Below, piece after piece: positions 1-8,679 of a stretch of DNA of 64,000 bases. The DNA is taken from NCBI RefSeq assembly GCF_003268775.1, contig NZ_QLSU01000014.1, positions 185,300 to 249,299 on the forward strand. The letters are read 5' to 3'. The translations under genes were made by a program, and so were the position numbers. How positions within the stretch are numbered: position 1 is the stretch's first letter; every line of letters starts with the position of its first letter. The notes under the pieces were generated by a model that was not told the origin of the DNA, did not search any database, and was given only the letters and a program-made list of their open reading frames with translations. The DNA is from Paraburkholderia unamae (GTDB lineage: Bacteria > Pseudomonadota > Gammaproteobacteria > Burkholderiales > Burkholderiaceae).

Positions 1-81
1 CGTGCCGACGCGCTTCAGGGCGCCGGGCAACTGTTCGTGGAGTGTCTCAAGGAAGCCGGCAACGAAATGCGCAAGGATTGA
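1..81 (+). CDS. C-terminal end of an unidentified protein (partial)
   Basis: Frame 1 is open from the first base to a TGA at 79-81. It encodes 26 residues ending in ...AGNEMRKD. The start lies outside the window. The peptide is too short to assign; an amphipathic helix rich in Leu, Glu and Lys is all that can be seen. The 166 bases between its stop and the end of the MocR gene hold no convincing gene. Confidence 0.45.
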   Translation, partial: RADALQGAGQLFVECLKEAGNEMRKD

Positions 82-247
82 GCGGGGCGCAACGCCTGCG
101 CTGGACCTTCAGTGGCCGTTCGACGATAGACAGTTCGGTTGACGATAGAGGAGAGCGCCATGAACGAGGTTTCGCTTATCGGCATCGCACCGGACGCACG
201 GCTACCATGAACCGGATACACGGCGTTCTGCTCGATTGAGGTGTCCT

Positions 248-1639
248 CTATAGCAACGGCGAATGCAGATGATCGGGATGATCGAGCATGTCGGCGACGA
301 GATGCAGTGACTCTTCTATTCCCAGCGCGTCGCTGGGACCGCCGAGACAGATGCGTACGGCGTTGGGTGGATTCCCGTCGGTGCTGAACGCCGCACCGGA
401 CACCACGCCAATTTGCTTCGTGCGCAGATGCGAAGCGAGTTCCGACGCGCTCCATCCCGTTTCGCGCGGGACCTTGAGCCAGAGGTGAAAGCAGTCCTTC
501 GACGCTTCGAACTCGCGTGCAGCGAACACCTGCGCCGCAATTTGCTGGCGCACCATGCACTCGTTGCGAATGGCTTCAAGCATTTGCTGAGCCACCCCGC
601 TCTCGATCCAGCACGCGGCGAGATGCGACATGTAAGGGCTCGCCATGACCGTGGTCGCGCGCAGCGCCCCCGATAGACGCTCGGCATGGCGCGCGCTCGG
701 TGCAACGACGAACGCCACACGCAATCCCGCACCGAAGCACTTCGACATGCCTGTCACGTAGTAGGTGAGTTCGGGCGCGAGCGTTGCAAGCGCCACGGGC
801 GGCGCTTCGCAGAGCATGCCGTACGCGTCGTCCTCGATGATGGGCACGTTATAGCGCAGCGCGATATCGGCGATATGCTCGCGGCGATTCTGTGAGAGCG
901 TGCGCGTTGTCGGATTCTGAAGTGTGGGATTGCAGTAAAGCACTCCGGGCTTGCGAGTCTTGCAGAGCGCTTCGAACGCCGTGGCGTTGATGCCGTCCTC
1001 GTCGCGCGGCAACGGGGCGAGCGGCATGCCCAGTTGATTCGCGATCACCTTCAGGCCGGGATAGGCCAGGCAATCGGTGCAGATCGTTTCGCCGGGTTTC
1101 ACGAGCCGCAGCAGCAGCGCAACAAGCGCGTTGTGAATGCCGGGGCAGACCAGCAAGCCATCCGGGCGATGCGAAGGCAGCGTGTGGCGCAGCCACTGGC
1201 TGGCCGTGCTGCGCTCGAACTGCGAGCCGCCAAAATCCTGATAACGCAACATGGACCACGGGTCGGCCGCGCCAACGATCCGTGCCGCCGATTCCGCGAG
1301 CAGCGCCCTCATGTCCGGCGGCTCGGGCGGCATGTTCATGGTCATTTCCAGCGCCGTACCCGCGCGCAGCGGCACGGCCGGTGGCCGGCCGCGCACATAG
1401 GATCCGCTGCCCGCGCGCGAATCGATCAGGCCCCGCTTGCGTGCCTCGGCATAGCCGCGCGCGAGCGTCGTGTAGTTGATCTTGAGTGCATCGGAGAGAT
1501 CTCGCAGCGCGGGAAGCCGGTCACGCGGGCGCAAACGGCCGCTCGCAACGTCCTCTTCGATGAGATCGGGAATGGTCTGATAAACGGGCTTGTCGCTTTC
1601 GGCGAGCCGTTTCAGCCAGTGAGCGGTGAAATTCGACAT
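248..1639 (-). CDS. MocR-family regulator (GntR HTH fused to aminotransferase-like domain)
   Basis: A 463-residue transcription factor. Residues about 10-80 form a GntR winged helix (IPDLIEEDVASGRLRPRDRLPALRDLS, then an INYTTLARGYAEARKRGLI recognition region). Residues about 110-455 are a fold-type I PLP domain. The lysine in GMSKCFGAGLR is the expected Schiff-base residue. MocR proteins bind PLP or a related amine as effector and usually act on the adjacent divergent operon, here the Nit1C cluster. In characterised Pseudomonas Nit1C clusters this position is occupied by a sigma-54-type activator (nitA), so a MocR protein here is a difference. The start was chosen because the HTH begins directly after it; no strong SD is visible. 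The cognate site is probably the TGATTGCAT repeats in the divergent spacer (inference). Confidence 0.88.
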   Translation of the reverse strand: MSNFTAHWLKRLAESDKPVYQTIPDLIEEDVASGRLRPRDRLPALRDLSDALKINYTTLARGYAEARKRGLIDSRAGSGSYVRGRPPAVPLRAGTALEMTMNMPPEPPDMRALLAESAARIVGAADPWSMLRYQDFGGSQFERSTASQWLRHTLPSHRPDGLLVCPGIHNALVALLLRLVKPGETICTDCLAYPGLKVIANQLGMPLAPLPRDEDGINATAFEALCKTRKPGVLYCNPTLQNPTTRTLSQNRREHIADIALRYNVPIIEDDAYGMLCEAPPVALATLAPELTYYVTGMSKCFGAGLRVAFVVAPSARHAERLSGALRATTVMASPYMSHLAACWIESGVAQQMLEAIRNECMVRQQIAAQVFAAREFEASKDCFHLWLKVPRETGWSASELASHLRTKQIGVVSGAAFSTDGNPPNAVRICLGGPSDALGIEESLHLVADMLDHPDHLHSPLL

Positions 1640-1723
1640 GGAGCGTGCGCGTGCGATCGGGTGAAGATGGGCTCATTCATTCTAGTGAGAATCGACGGCG
1701 GAAAATAAACAATTGATTGTGAG

Positions 1724-1914
1724 TGATTGCATCGAATGATCCGAATTGATGCGCGCATGCACCGAAAGTGATTGCATATTGCCCAGCACCAGGGCGTGAG
1801 CCATTTCATGCGGTTTGCACGCCATGTCACGCGAAAGGGGGGGGCACGCACTTCACGAAAAAAATCTGCGTGGATCATTCGCGGCACGTCGAATTGATTG
1901 GGTATTGATTGCAT
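1724..1914. promoter_or_regulatory. Three TGATTGCAT repeats in the MocR/Nit1C divergent spacer
   Basis: The 367-base spacer between the MocR start (1639) and nitB (2007) contains three identical 9-mers TGATTGCAT in the same orientation, at 1724-1732, 1769-1777 and 1906-1914. A related TTGATGCGCGCAT lies at about 1746-1758. The first two copies start 45 bases apart and the third sits just upstream of the -24 element. MocR regulators commonly bind direct repeats in such spacers, so these are candidate operators. No other features are evident in the spacer apart from the sigma-54 element. Confidence 0.55.
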
Positions 1915-1930
1915 GACGCGTGCCGCCAGA

Positions 1931-1946
1931 TGGCATAGCCGTTGCA
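1931..1946 (+). promoter_or_regulatory. Sigma-54 (-24/-12) promoter for the Nit1C operon
   Basis: TGGCATAGCCGTTGCA fits the TGGCAC-N5-TTGCA consensus. The -24 GG (1932-1933) and -12 GC (1944-1945) are exactly 12 apart. It lies about 60 bases before nitB. Nit1C genes are induced by nitrogen starvation in other bacteria, which fits sigma-54 control. No clear full NtrC site was found upstream. Confidence 0.65.
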
Positions 1947-2006
1947 AAAAGAGAGGCGCCGGCCACGGGTCGGTCACAGTCCTCAATCATTCAACGGAGT
2001 CACATC

Positions 2007-2489
2007 ATGCCCGCCATCACCACGCCCGCCCACAAGACCGGCGACTTTCTCGTCGACTATGAGGAGAAGGTGTTCGAGGACGTCAAGGCGGAACCCGGCG
2101 AGAAAGCGCTCGTCACGTTCCACACAGTCGCGTTCGAAGGCTCCATTGGCTTCGTCAACATGCTTCAGGCCACGCGGTTGCAGCGCAAGGGCTTTGAAAC
2201 TTCGATTCTGCTCTACGGTCCCGGTGTGATGCTGGGGGTGCAGCGTGGTTTCCCGACGCTCGGCGCCGAAGCGTTTCCGGGGCATCTGAACTTCAACAAC
2301 CAGATCATGAAGTTCATGGCCGAGGGCGGCAAGGTCTACGCGTGCCGTTTCGCGCTACAGGCGCTCTACGGCCACGGCGAGGCCTCGCTGATAGAAGGCG
2401 TGCGGCCCATCAATCCGCTCGACGTGCTCGACCTGAAACTGCTGCATCGCAAGTCGAACGCGCTCGTGATCGACACCTGGACTGTCTGA
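2007..2489 (+). CDS. nitB: NitB-like MSMEG_0572/Sll0783-family nitrogen-starvation protein
   Basis: A 160-residue protein and first gene of the Nit1C operon. It matches the MSMEG_0572/Sll0783 family in length and in segments such as ALVTFHTVAFEGSIG, LLYGPGVMLGVQRGFP and RPINPLDVLDLKLLHRK, which resemble the DsrE-like small-protein fold. The exact biochemical role is unknown. Sll0783 is known as a nitrogen-starvation-induced gene in Synechocystis, and the cluster is linked to nitrile and cyanide assimilation in Pseudomonas. The ATG at 2007 follows a GGAG at about 1996. The nitrilase begins 18 bases after its stop, so the two are cotranscribed. Confidence 0.85.
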   Translation: MPAITTPAHKTGDFLVDYEEKVFEDVKAEPGEKALVTFHTVAFEGSIGFVNMLQATRLQRKGFETSILLYGPGVMLGVQRGFPTLGAEAFPGHLNFNNQIMKFMAEGGKVYACRFALQALYGHGEASLIEGVRPINPLDVLDLKLLHRKSNALVIDTWTV

Positions 2490-2507
2490 GCGCACACGGG
2501 TATCGCC

Positions 2508-3533
<1,026 letters not shown>

Positions 3534-4601
3534 GCTGCAATCGAGCGGCCTGCGGCTCGCGGAGCCCGATGCCGAGGGCCTGTCGCGGCGCGGTGGGGCC
3601 GGTCCATCCGACCACAAGGCCGTGGTGATCGACGGCGTCGCGCTGATGGTGCCGGTGCATACGCACAGCGCGCACCAGTCCGCCTTCGTCGCCAACGCGC
3701 CGGACGCGAACGGCACGAGCCTGCTCACACGCGGCAGCATACCGGTTGCACAGATCGCCTTCGCCAAGCCACCGCGCTTCTACAAGCTGCAAACGCTCGA
3801 TGGCGTACCGTACTCGCACATTGCCACGCTGCATGGCACCGACGTGCTCGCCACCACCGTGCTGCAAACCTGTATCCGCTACGAGAGCCGCAAGAAGGCC
3901 TGCAAGTTCTGCGCGATCGGGCAGTCGCTCGCGGCGGGGCGCACGGTCGCGCACAAGACGCCGGAGCAACTGGCGGAAGTCGCGCGCGCCGCGGTGCTGC
4001 TCGACAATGTGCGGCACATGGTACTCACGACCGGCACGCCGGCCACGCCCGACCGCGGCGCAGCCATACTCTGCGAGAGCGCGCGCGCGATCAAGCGCGC
4101 GGTCAATCTGCCGATCCAGGCGCAGTGCGAGCCACCTGACGACGACGGCTGGTTCGGACGCATGCGGGAGGCGGGCATCGACACGCTCGGCATGCACCTG
4201 GAAGTGCTCGGCGAGGCGGAGCGCGCGCACATCATGCCCGGCAAGGCAACGGTGCCCGTGAGCCGTTACATGGAGGCGTTCGAAGCGGCCGTGAGCGTGT
4301 TCGGGCGCGGCCAGGTGAGCACCTACCTGCTCGCGGGCCTGGGCGACACGCCGCAACGCATTCTCGACACCGCGCAGCAACTCGTACGTATCGGCGTCTA
4401 TCCGTTCGTGGTGCCGTTCGTCCCCATCGCGGGAACCCCCCTCGAAGACCTCGCGCCACCCACGCCCGAATTCATGCGCTCGATTCTCGCACCGCTGGGT
4501 GCGATGGTTCGCGAAGCCGGTTTGCGTGCCGACGACATCAAGGCGGGGTGCGGCAAGTGCGGCGCATGCTCGACGCTCTCGTCGTTCGAAAAGGTGACGC
4601 C

Positions 4602-5141
4602 ATGAACGCAGTGAGCCACTTCGACGACGAAATCGTCGTGCGCTGGGCCGGTGAACCGTGGGAGCGCGAAGGCGCGCTGGCGATCCGGCAGGCGGTTTTT
4701 TGCACGGAACAGGGCATTTTCGAGGGCGACGACCACGACGAGATCGACGCCGCGGCACAACTGCTCGTCGCCGTGCAAGGCACGCAGGGGGCTGCGTCCC
4801 GCGTGGTGGGTACCGTGCGCATCCATCGGGATCCTGTCGACGCTTCCACCTGGTATGGCTCGCGGCTTGCCGTGCGCGCGGACTATCGCCGGCACGGGCG
4901 CATCGGTGCGACGCTTATTCGTCTTGCCGTGAGCAGTGCCCACGCGCTCGGCTGCACAAGGTTCCTCGCATCCGTGCAGGCGCAGAACGCGCCGCTCTTT
5001 CGTCGCCTGCACTGGCGCACGCTTGAAGAGGTGATTGCGTTCGGACGTGCCCATCACGTTATGCAGGCCGATCTCGCGCATTATCCACCGTGCGCGACGC
5101 CCTATGCCGGCTTCCCTGTCGATCAGCGGAGGGCCGCATGA
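4602..5141 (+). CDS. nitE: MSMEG_0567/Sll0786-family N-acetyltransferase (NitE)
   Basis: A 179-residue GNAT-fold acyltransferase. The N terminus (ALAIRQAVFCTEQGIFEGDDHDEID) resembles the autoinducer-synthase/GNAT entry region. The acetyl-CoA loop is visible as VRADYRRHGRIGATLIRLAV at about residues 90-110. It is the usual partner of the radical SAM and AIR-synthase-like proteins in Nit1C clusters. The acceptor is unknown. It is joined to its neighbours by ATGA overlaps on both sides (4602-4605 and 5138-5141), which suggests fixed stoichiometry with NitD and NitF. Confidence 0.9.
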   Translation: MNAVSHFDDEIVVRWAGEPWEREGALAIRQAVFCTEQGIFEGDDHDEIDAAAQLLVAVQGTQGAASRVVGTVRIHRDPVDASTWYGSRLAVRADYRRHGRIGATLIRLAVSSAHALGCTRFLASVQAQNAPLFRRLHWRTLEEVIAFGRAHHVMQADLAHYPPCATPYAGFPVDQRRAA

Positions 5142-6190
5142 CGCTCGACGCAATCGTGGAGACGATCCGGGCGAGTCGCGGTCTCGCGCACAAGACCGAT
5201 ATCGCGCCGATGCTCGCAGCGCTCGATGCGGGCCATGACGCGTCCGTGGTCATGGCCGCCGGAGACGACTGCGCCGCGATTCCCGATGGCGACGGCTATC
5301 TGCTCTTTGCCGCCGAAGGCATGGTGAGCGACCTGATCGAAGCGATGCCGTGGTTCGCGGGCTACTGCTCGGTGCTCGTGAACGTGAGCGATGTGTGCGC
5401 CATGGGCGGGCGCCCGATTGCGGTCGTCGACGTCATCTGGAGCCAGGGGATCGAGCCTGCGGCTCAGGTGCTCGAAGGCATGGCCGCAGCGTCGCGGCAG
5501 CTCGGCGTGCCCATTGTGGGCGGACACAGCAACGCGCGCAGCGACCGCACGCAACTCGCGGTGGCGATTCTTGGCCGCGCGCAGCGCCTGCTGTCCAGTT
5601 TCGAGGCGCGCGCGGGTGACAGGCTGCTGATGGCGGTCGATCTGCGCGGTGCATTCGTCGAGCCGTATCCCTACTGGAATGCGGCCACCGAGGCGCCCGC
5701 CGAACGCCTGCGCGGCGACCTTGCGCTGCTCGCGCAGATTGCCGAGGACGGTCTATGCGCGGCGGCGAAGGATATCAGCATGGCCGGCATCGTGGGCACC
5801 GCGATGATGCTGGCGGAGTGCTCGCGTGTGGGTGTCACGCTCGATCTGGCCCGCCTGCCGAAGCCCGAAGGCGTGCCGCTTGAGCGCTGGGTGGAGATCT
5901 TCCCCAGCTATGGCTACCTGCTGAGCGTGCGTGAGGAGCATGTTGCCGAGGTGATTGCGCGTTTCGAGGCGCGTGGCATCGCCTGCGCGGACATCGGGGA
6001 GATGCAGTCCGAGCCCTCGGTGGACGTGCGCTGGCATGGCGAGACGCGAAATGTCTGGCGGCTCGACGCACAGCCCTTCATCGTACCCGCCGACCGTCGC
6101 GCGACCCGGGCGTTCGCCCCGGCGGCGTGCGAGTCCGTGGTGTCCGCTGATTCCGCTGAGTCCCCCTTATCCACCGACAAGCGCTTCTAG
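5138..6190 (+). CDS. nitF: MSMEG_0567/Sll0787-family AIR-synthase-like protein (NitF)
   Basis: A 350-residue protein related to the PurM/SelD/HypE superfamily of ATP-dependent enzymes. Visible family features are the acidic GDDCAAIPDG loop (about residues 47-56), FAAEGMVSDLIEAMPWFAGYCSVLVNVSDVCAMGGRPIA (about 66-104, metal/ATP region, shown in parts) and AAKDISMAGIVGTAMMLAE (about 210-228). PurM-like enzymes make phosphorylated or cyclised products; the Nit1C substrate is not known. It begins within the nitE stop and ends 20 bases before nitG. Confidence 0.9.
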   Translation: MTLDAIVETIRASRGLAHKTDIAPMLAALDAGHDASVVMAAGDDCAAIPDGDGYLLFAAEGMVSDLIEAMPWFAGYCSVLVNVSDVCAMGGRPIAVVDVIWSQGIEPAAQVLEGMAAASRQLGVPIVGGHSNARSDRTQLAVAILGRAQRLLSSFEARAGDRLLMAVDLRGAFVEPYPYWNAATEAPAERLRGDLALLAQIAEDGLCAAAKDISMAGIVGTAMMLAECSRVGVTLDLARLPKPEGVPLERWVEIFPSYGYLLSVREEHVAEVIARFEARGIACADIGEMQSEPSVDVRWHGETRNVWRLDAQPFIVPADRRATRAFAPAACESVVSADSAESPLSTDKRF

Positions 6191-6210
6191 CACTCGAACA
6201 GGAGGTATCC

Positions 6211-6492
6211 ATGCCAGTCACTTATTTCGTCGTGCGTTGGCCGGACGGCACCGAGGCGCGCTGCTACTCGCCATCGAGTGTCATTCGAGACTATCTGCGC
6301 CCCGGCGAGTATCCGCTCGACGCGTTTCTCGGTGCCACACGTGATGCGCTAGCCGCGGCATCCGAGCGGGTGCGCCAGAAGTTCGGCTACGCGTGTTCGT
6401 CCGCGCTCGACCAGTGGGACGCGATCGAGCGCACCGCTCAACCCTTTCGGTCGCAACCGGCCGCGCGCGTGACCGTCGTGAGCGTCGATTGA
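6211..6492 (+). CDS. nitG: MSMEG_0570-family nitrogen-starvation protein (NitG)
   Basis: A 93-residue protein that starts MPVTYFVVRWPDGTEARCYSPS and continues with YLRPGEYPLDAFL and REKFGY-like residues (RQKFGYACSSALDQW). These are characteristic of the small MSMEG_0570 family found only in Nit1C clusters. It has no known catalytic motif. An AGGAGG SD at about 6200 supports the start. Confidence 0.85.
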   Translation: MPVTYFVVRWPDGTEARCYSPSSVIRDYLRPGEYPLDAFLGATRDALAAASERVRQKFGYACSSALDQWDAIERTAQPFRSQPAARVTVVSVD

Positions 6493-6545
6493 ATCACAGC
6501 ATCGCGGCAGTGTGCCCGCCGCGACCATCGCACAAGGAGATTTTC

Positions 6546-7814
6546 ATGTCCATTCAGGCGCCCGCCGCCAAGGCCCATTTCAGCGTCGCCATCATCGGCG
6601 GCGGTCAGGCTGGTCTCTCAATGAGCTATTGCCTGAAGCAGTCCGGCATCGATCACGTCGTGCTCGAAAAGCGCACCGTCACACACACCTGGCGCGAACA
6701 GCGCTGGGACGCGTTTTGCCTCGTCACGCCGAACTGGCAGTGCGCGTTGCCGGATTATCCGTATCGCGGCGACGATCCGAACGGTTTCATGAAGAAGGAC
6801 GAGATCATCGCCTGGCTCGACGGCTTCGCCCGGCACGTCGATGCGCCCGTTCGCGAAGGCGTGGCCGTCACGCGCGTTGCGCGCCGTCCGCAAGGCGGCT
6901 TTCTCGTGCAGACATCGGACGGCGTATTGAGCGCCGACCAGGTTGTCGTGGCGTCAGGTGGCTATCACACGCCGATCATGCCTCGCATGGCCGAACGGCT
7001 GCCCGCCCACATCGCCCAGATCCAGTCGTCGGAATACCGCAACCCGGCCGCGCTGCCCGAAGGCGCGGTGCTCGTGGTGGGTTCGGGACAGTCGGGCGCG
7101 CAGATCGCCGAGGACCTGCATCTGGCGGGTCGCAAGGTGGTGCTCGCGGTGGGCGAGGCCCCGCGCTGTGCGCGGTTCTATCGCGGCCGTGACGTGGTCG
7201 ATTGGCTGGCGGACATGAAGTATTACGACATGCCGGTCGAGGAGCATCCCTTGCGCGAGGGCGTGCGCGACAACACCAATCACTATGTGACGGGGCGCGA
7301 CGGCGGCCGTGATATCGACCTGCGCAAGTTCGCCCGCGAAGGGATGGCGCTTTACGGCGCGCTCGAAGATTACACGGCCGGGATGCTGCGATTCGCGCCG
7401 AACCTGCGCGCAAATCTCGACAGCGCTGACGAGACCTACAACCGCATCAACGCGTCGATCGATCGTTTCATCGCGCAGGAGGGCATCCAGGCGCCGCCTG
7501 GCGAGGCGTACGAGCCGGTGTGGAAGCCGCACGCGGAGCGCGAGTTGCTCGATCTGGCGGCGAGTGGGATCGGCAGTATCGTCTGGTGCATCGGCTTCCG
7601 GCCGGACTTTGGCTGGATCGACCTTCCGGTGTTCAACGGGCGTGGATATCCGGGCCACACGCGTGGTGTCACGGCGCAGAGCGGCCTTTATTTTCTCGGG
7701 CTGCCGTGGTTGCATACCTGGGGTTCGGGGCGGTTCTCGGGCGTTGCACGCGACGCCTCGTATCTCGCGGAGCGGATCGTTGCGCAGGCGAGGCCCGATG
7801 CGCGCGCGGCGTGA
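6546..7814 (+). CDS. nitH: MSMEG_0569-family flavin-dependent oxidoreductase (NitH)
   Basis: A 422-residue FAD/NADPH oxidoreductase resembling class B flavin monooxygenases. The FAD Rossmann motif IIGGGQAGLSMSY is at about residues 15-27. A second GSGQSGAQIAEDL nucleotide-binding motif is near residue 180. The C-terminal WCIGFRPDFGWIDLP and LPWLHTWGSGRFSGV segments are typical of the family. It is assumed to oxidise an intermediate of the unknown Nit1C product. The ATG at 6546 follows AAGGAG. The canonical cluster often also has a glycosyltransferase (MSMEG_0565), which is absent here. Confidence 0.9.
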   Translation: MSIQAPAAKAHFSVAIIGGGQAGLSMSYCLKQSGIDHVVLEKRTVTHTWREQRWDAFCLVTPNWQCALPDYPYRGDDPNGFMKKDEIIAWLDGFARHVDAPVREGVAVTRVARRPQGGFLVQTSDGVLSADQVVVASGGYHTPIMPRMAERLPAHIAQIQSSEYRNPAALPEGAVLVVGSGQSGAQIAEDLHLAGRKVVLAVGEAPRCARFYRGRDVVDWLADMKYYDMPVEEHPLREGVRDNTNHYVTGRDGGRDIDLRKFAREGMALYGALEDYTAGMLRFAPNLRANLDSADETYNRINASIDRFIAQEGIQAPPGEAYEPVWKPHAERELLDLAASGIGSIVWCIGFRPDFGWIDLPVFNGRGYPGHTRGVTAQSGLYFLGLPWLHTWGSGRFSGVARDASYLAERIVAQARPDARAA

Positions 7815-8679
7815 GACCGCGCCCTCGCCCGGACGGACGCAGACGCCGGCCGGGTCGCGCACGCACTACGTCGCCGGCATGCCCGAGCTGGCCTTCGCGG
7901 GGCTCTCGGAGCAGTGGCTTTTGCGCACCTGCGGCCAGTTGCACTGGAACGCGCTGGCCGGCCAGGCGGGGTTCGCCACACCGGACTTCTTCGACGACGA
8001 AGGGCAGAAGTCGTATGCCGCGTTCACGGCGATCCGCGTGCGTGAGGCGCGGTTCGAAGAGGTGGGCGAGCATCAACGCTTCGCCATCGAAGCAGACGTG
8101 CAGCGCATCGCGCACGCGAGGCATTTCGGTGTCTTTCGCGTGTTCACACCCGAGAGCGCGATCGCCCGTGTCGAGATGATCTCCACTTTCGTGCGCCGTG
8201 AGCACAGTGGTGACAATCGTTCGGTATGCAGAGCGATGTTCGACAGTGCGCCGCAACGCGTGACGCCGCCCGGCGCCGGCGAACTCGCGGCCCAGGCGAA
8301 GCGCTTTCGCACGGGCGACTGGACGCGTCACGGACGGCTCGACCGGATGCAACACGCCACACAGCATGTCGTGGAGTACCTGCCATGTCCGTCACTCGAT
8401 TTCAACGGCGCGCATCTGCTGTACTTTGCCAGCTTCCAGTCGATGGTCGAGCGCGCGGAATGGCACTGGCGCTCGGCGCCGCAATCCGCGCCGCCGTGTC
8501 TCGTCGAGCGGGACATGGCTTTCTACGGCAACGCCAACGTGGGAGACCGTCTGACGCTTTCGTTTGGCGCGCGCCATGCCGGCCACGACGGTCTTTCGCA
8601 CTGGTGCTCGATAGCGCGCGCGGGGGATGGCGTGCGCATTGCCGATGTCGTCACGCACAAAAGGTGGTCGCATGAATGA
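7798..8679 (+). CDS. LnmK-like (Pnap_2097-type) acyltransferase/decarboxylase
   Basis: A protein of 293 residues (or 266 if it starts at the ATG at 7879). MPELAFAGLSEQWLL, CGQLHWNALAG and the C-terminal half with ERDMAFYGNANVGDRL resemble the double hot-dog LnmK family. LnmK transfers methylmalonyl from CoA to a carrier protein and decarboxylates it to propionyl. The gene overlaps nitH by 17 bases and its stop overlaps the start of a methylmalonyl-CoA mutase. That neighbour could make the LnmK substrate, which supports the assignment. No carrier protein is visible nearby, so a CoA or small-molecule acceptor is possible. Function is inferred. Confidence 0.7.
   Translation: MRARRETAPSPGRTQTPAGSRTHYVAGMPELAFAGLSEQWLLRTCGQLHWNALAGQAGFATPDFFDDEGQKSYAAFTAIRVREARFEEVGEHQRFAIEADVQRIAHARHFGVFRVFTPESAIARVEMISTFVRREHSGDNRSVCRAMFDSAPQRVTPPGAGELAAQAKRFRTGDWTRHGRLDRMQHATQHVVEYLPCPSLDFNGAHLLYFASFQSMVERAEWHWRSAPQSAPPCLVERDMAFYGNANVGDRLTLSFGARHAGHDGLSHWCSIARAGDGVRIADVVTHKRWSHE

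Noticed and set aside
160..210. A 16-residue frame (MNEVSLIGIAPDARLP) with a good GAGGAG ribosome site between the first partial gene and the MocR gene.
   Set aside because: Too short, no conserved features and no downstream gene on this strand to regulate; it could be a vestige but cannot be supported.
1755..1815. Possible NtrC sites (TGCACC... and GCACCAGGGCGTGAG) upstream of the Nit1C sigma-54 element.
   Set aside because: Arm spacing and matches do not fit TGCACC-N5-GGTGCA; at best degenerate half-sites.
1724..1914. TGATTGCAT repeats considered as a mini-CRISPR or REP-like array.
   Set aside because: Units are only 9 bases and unevenly spaced, with no repeat-spacer pattern; an operator set is the simpler reading.
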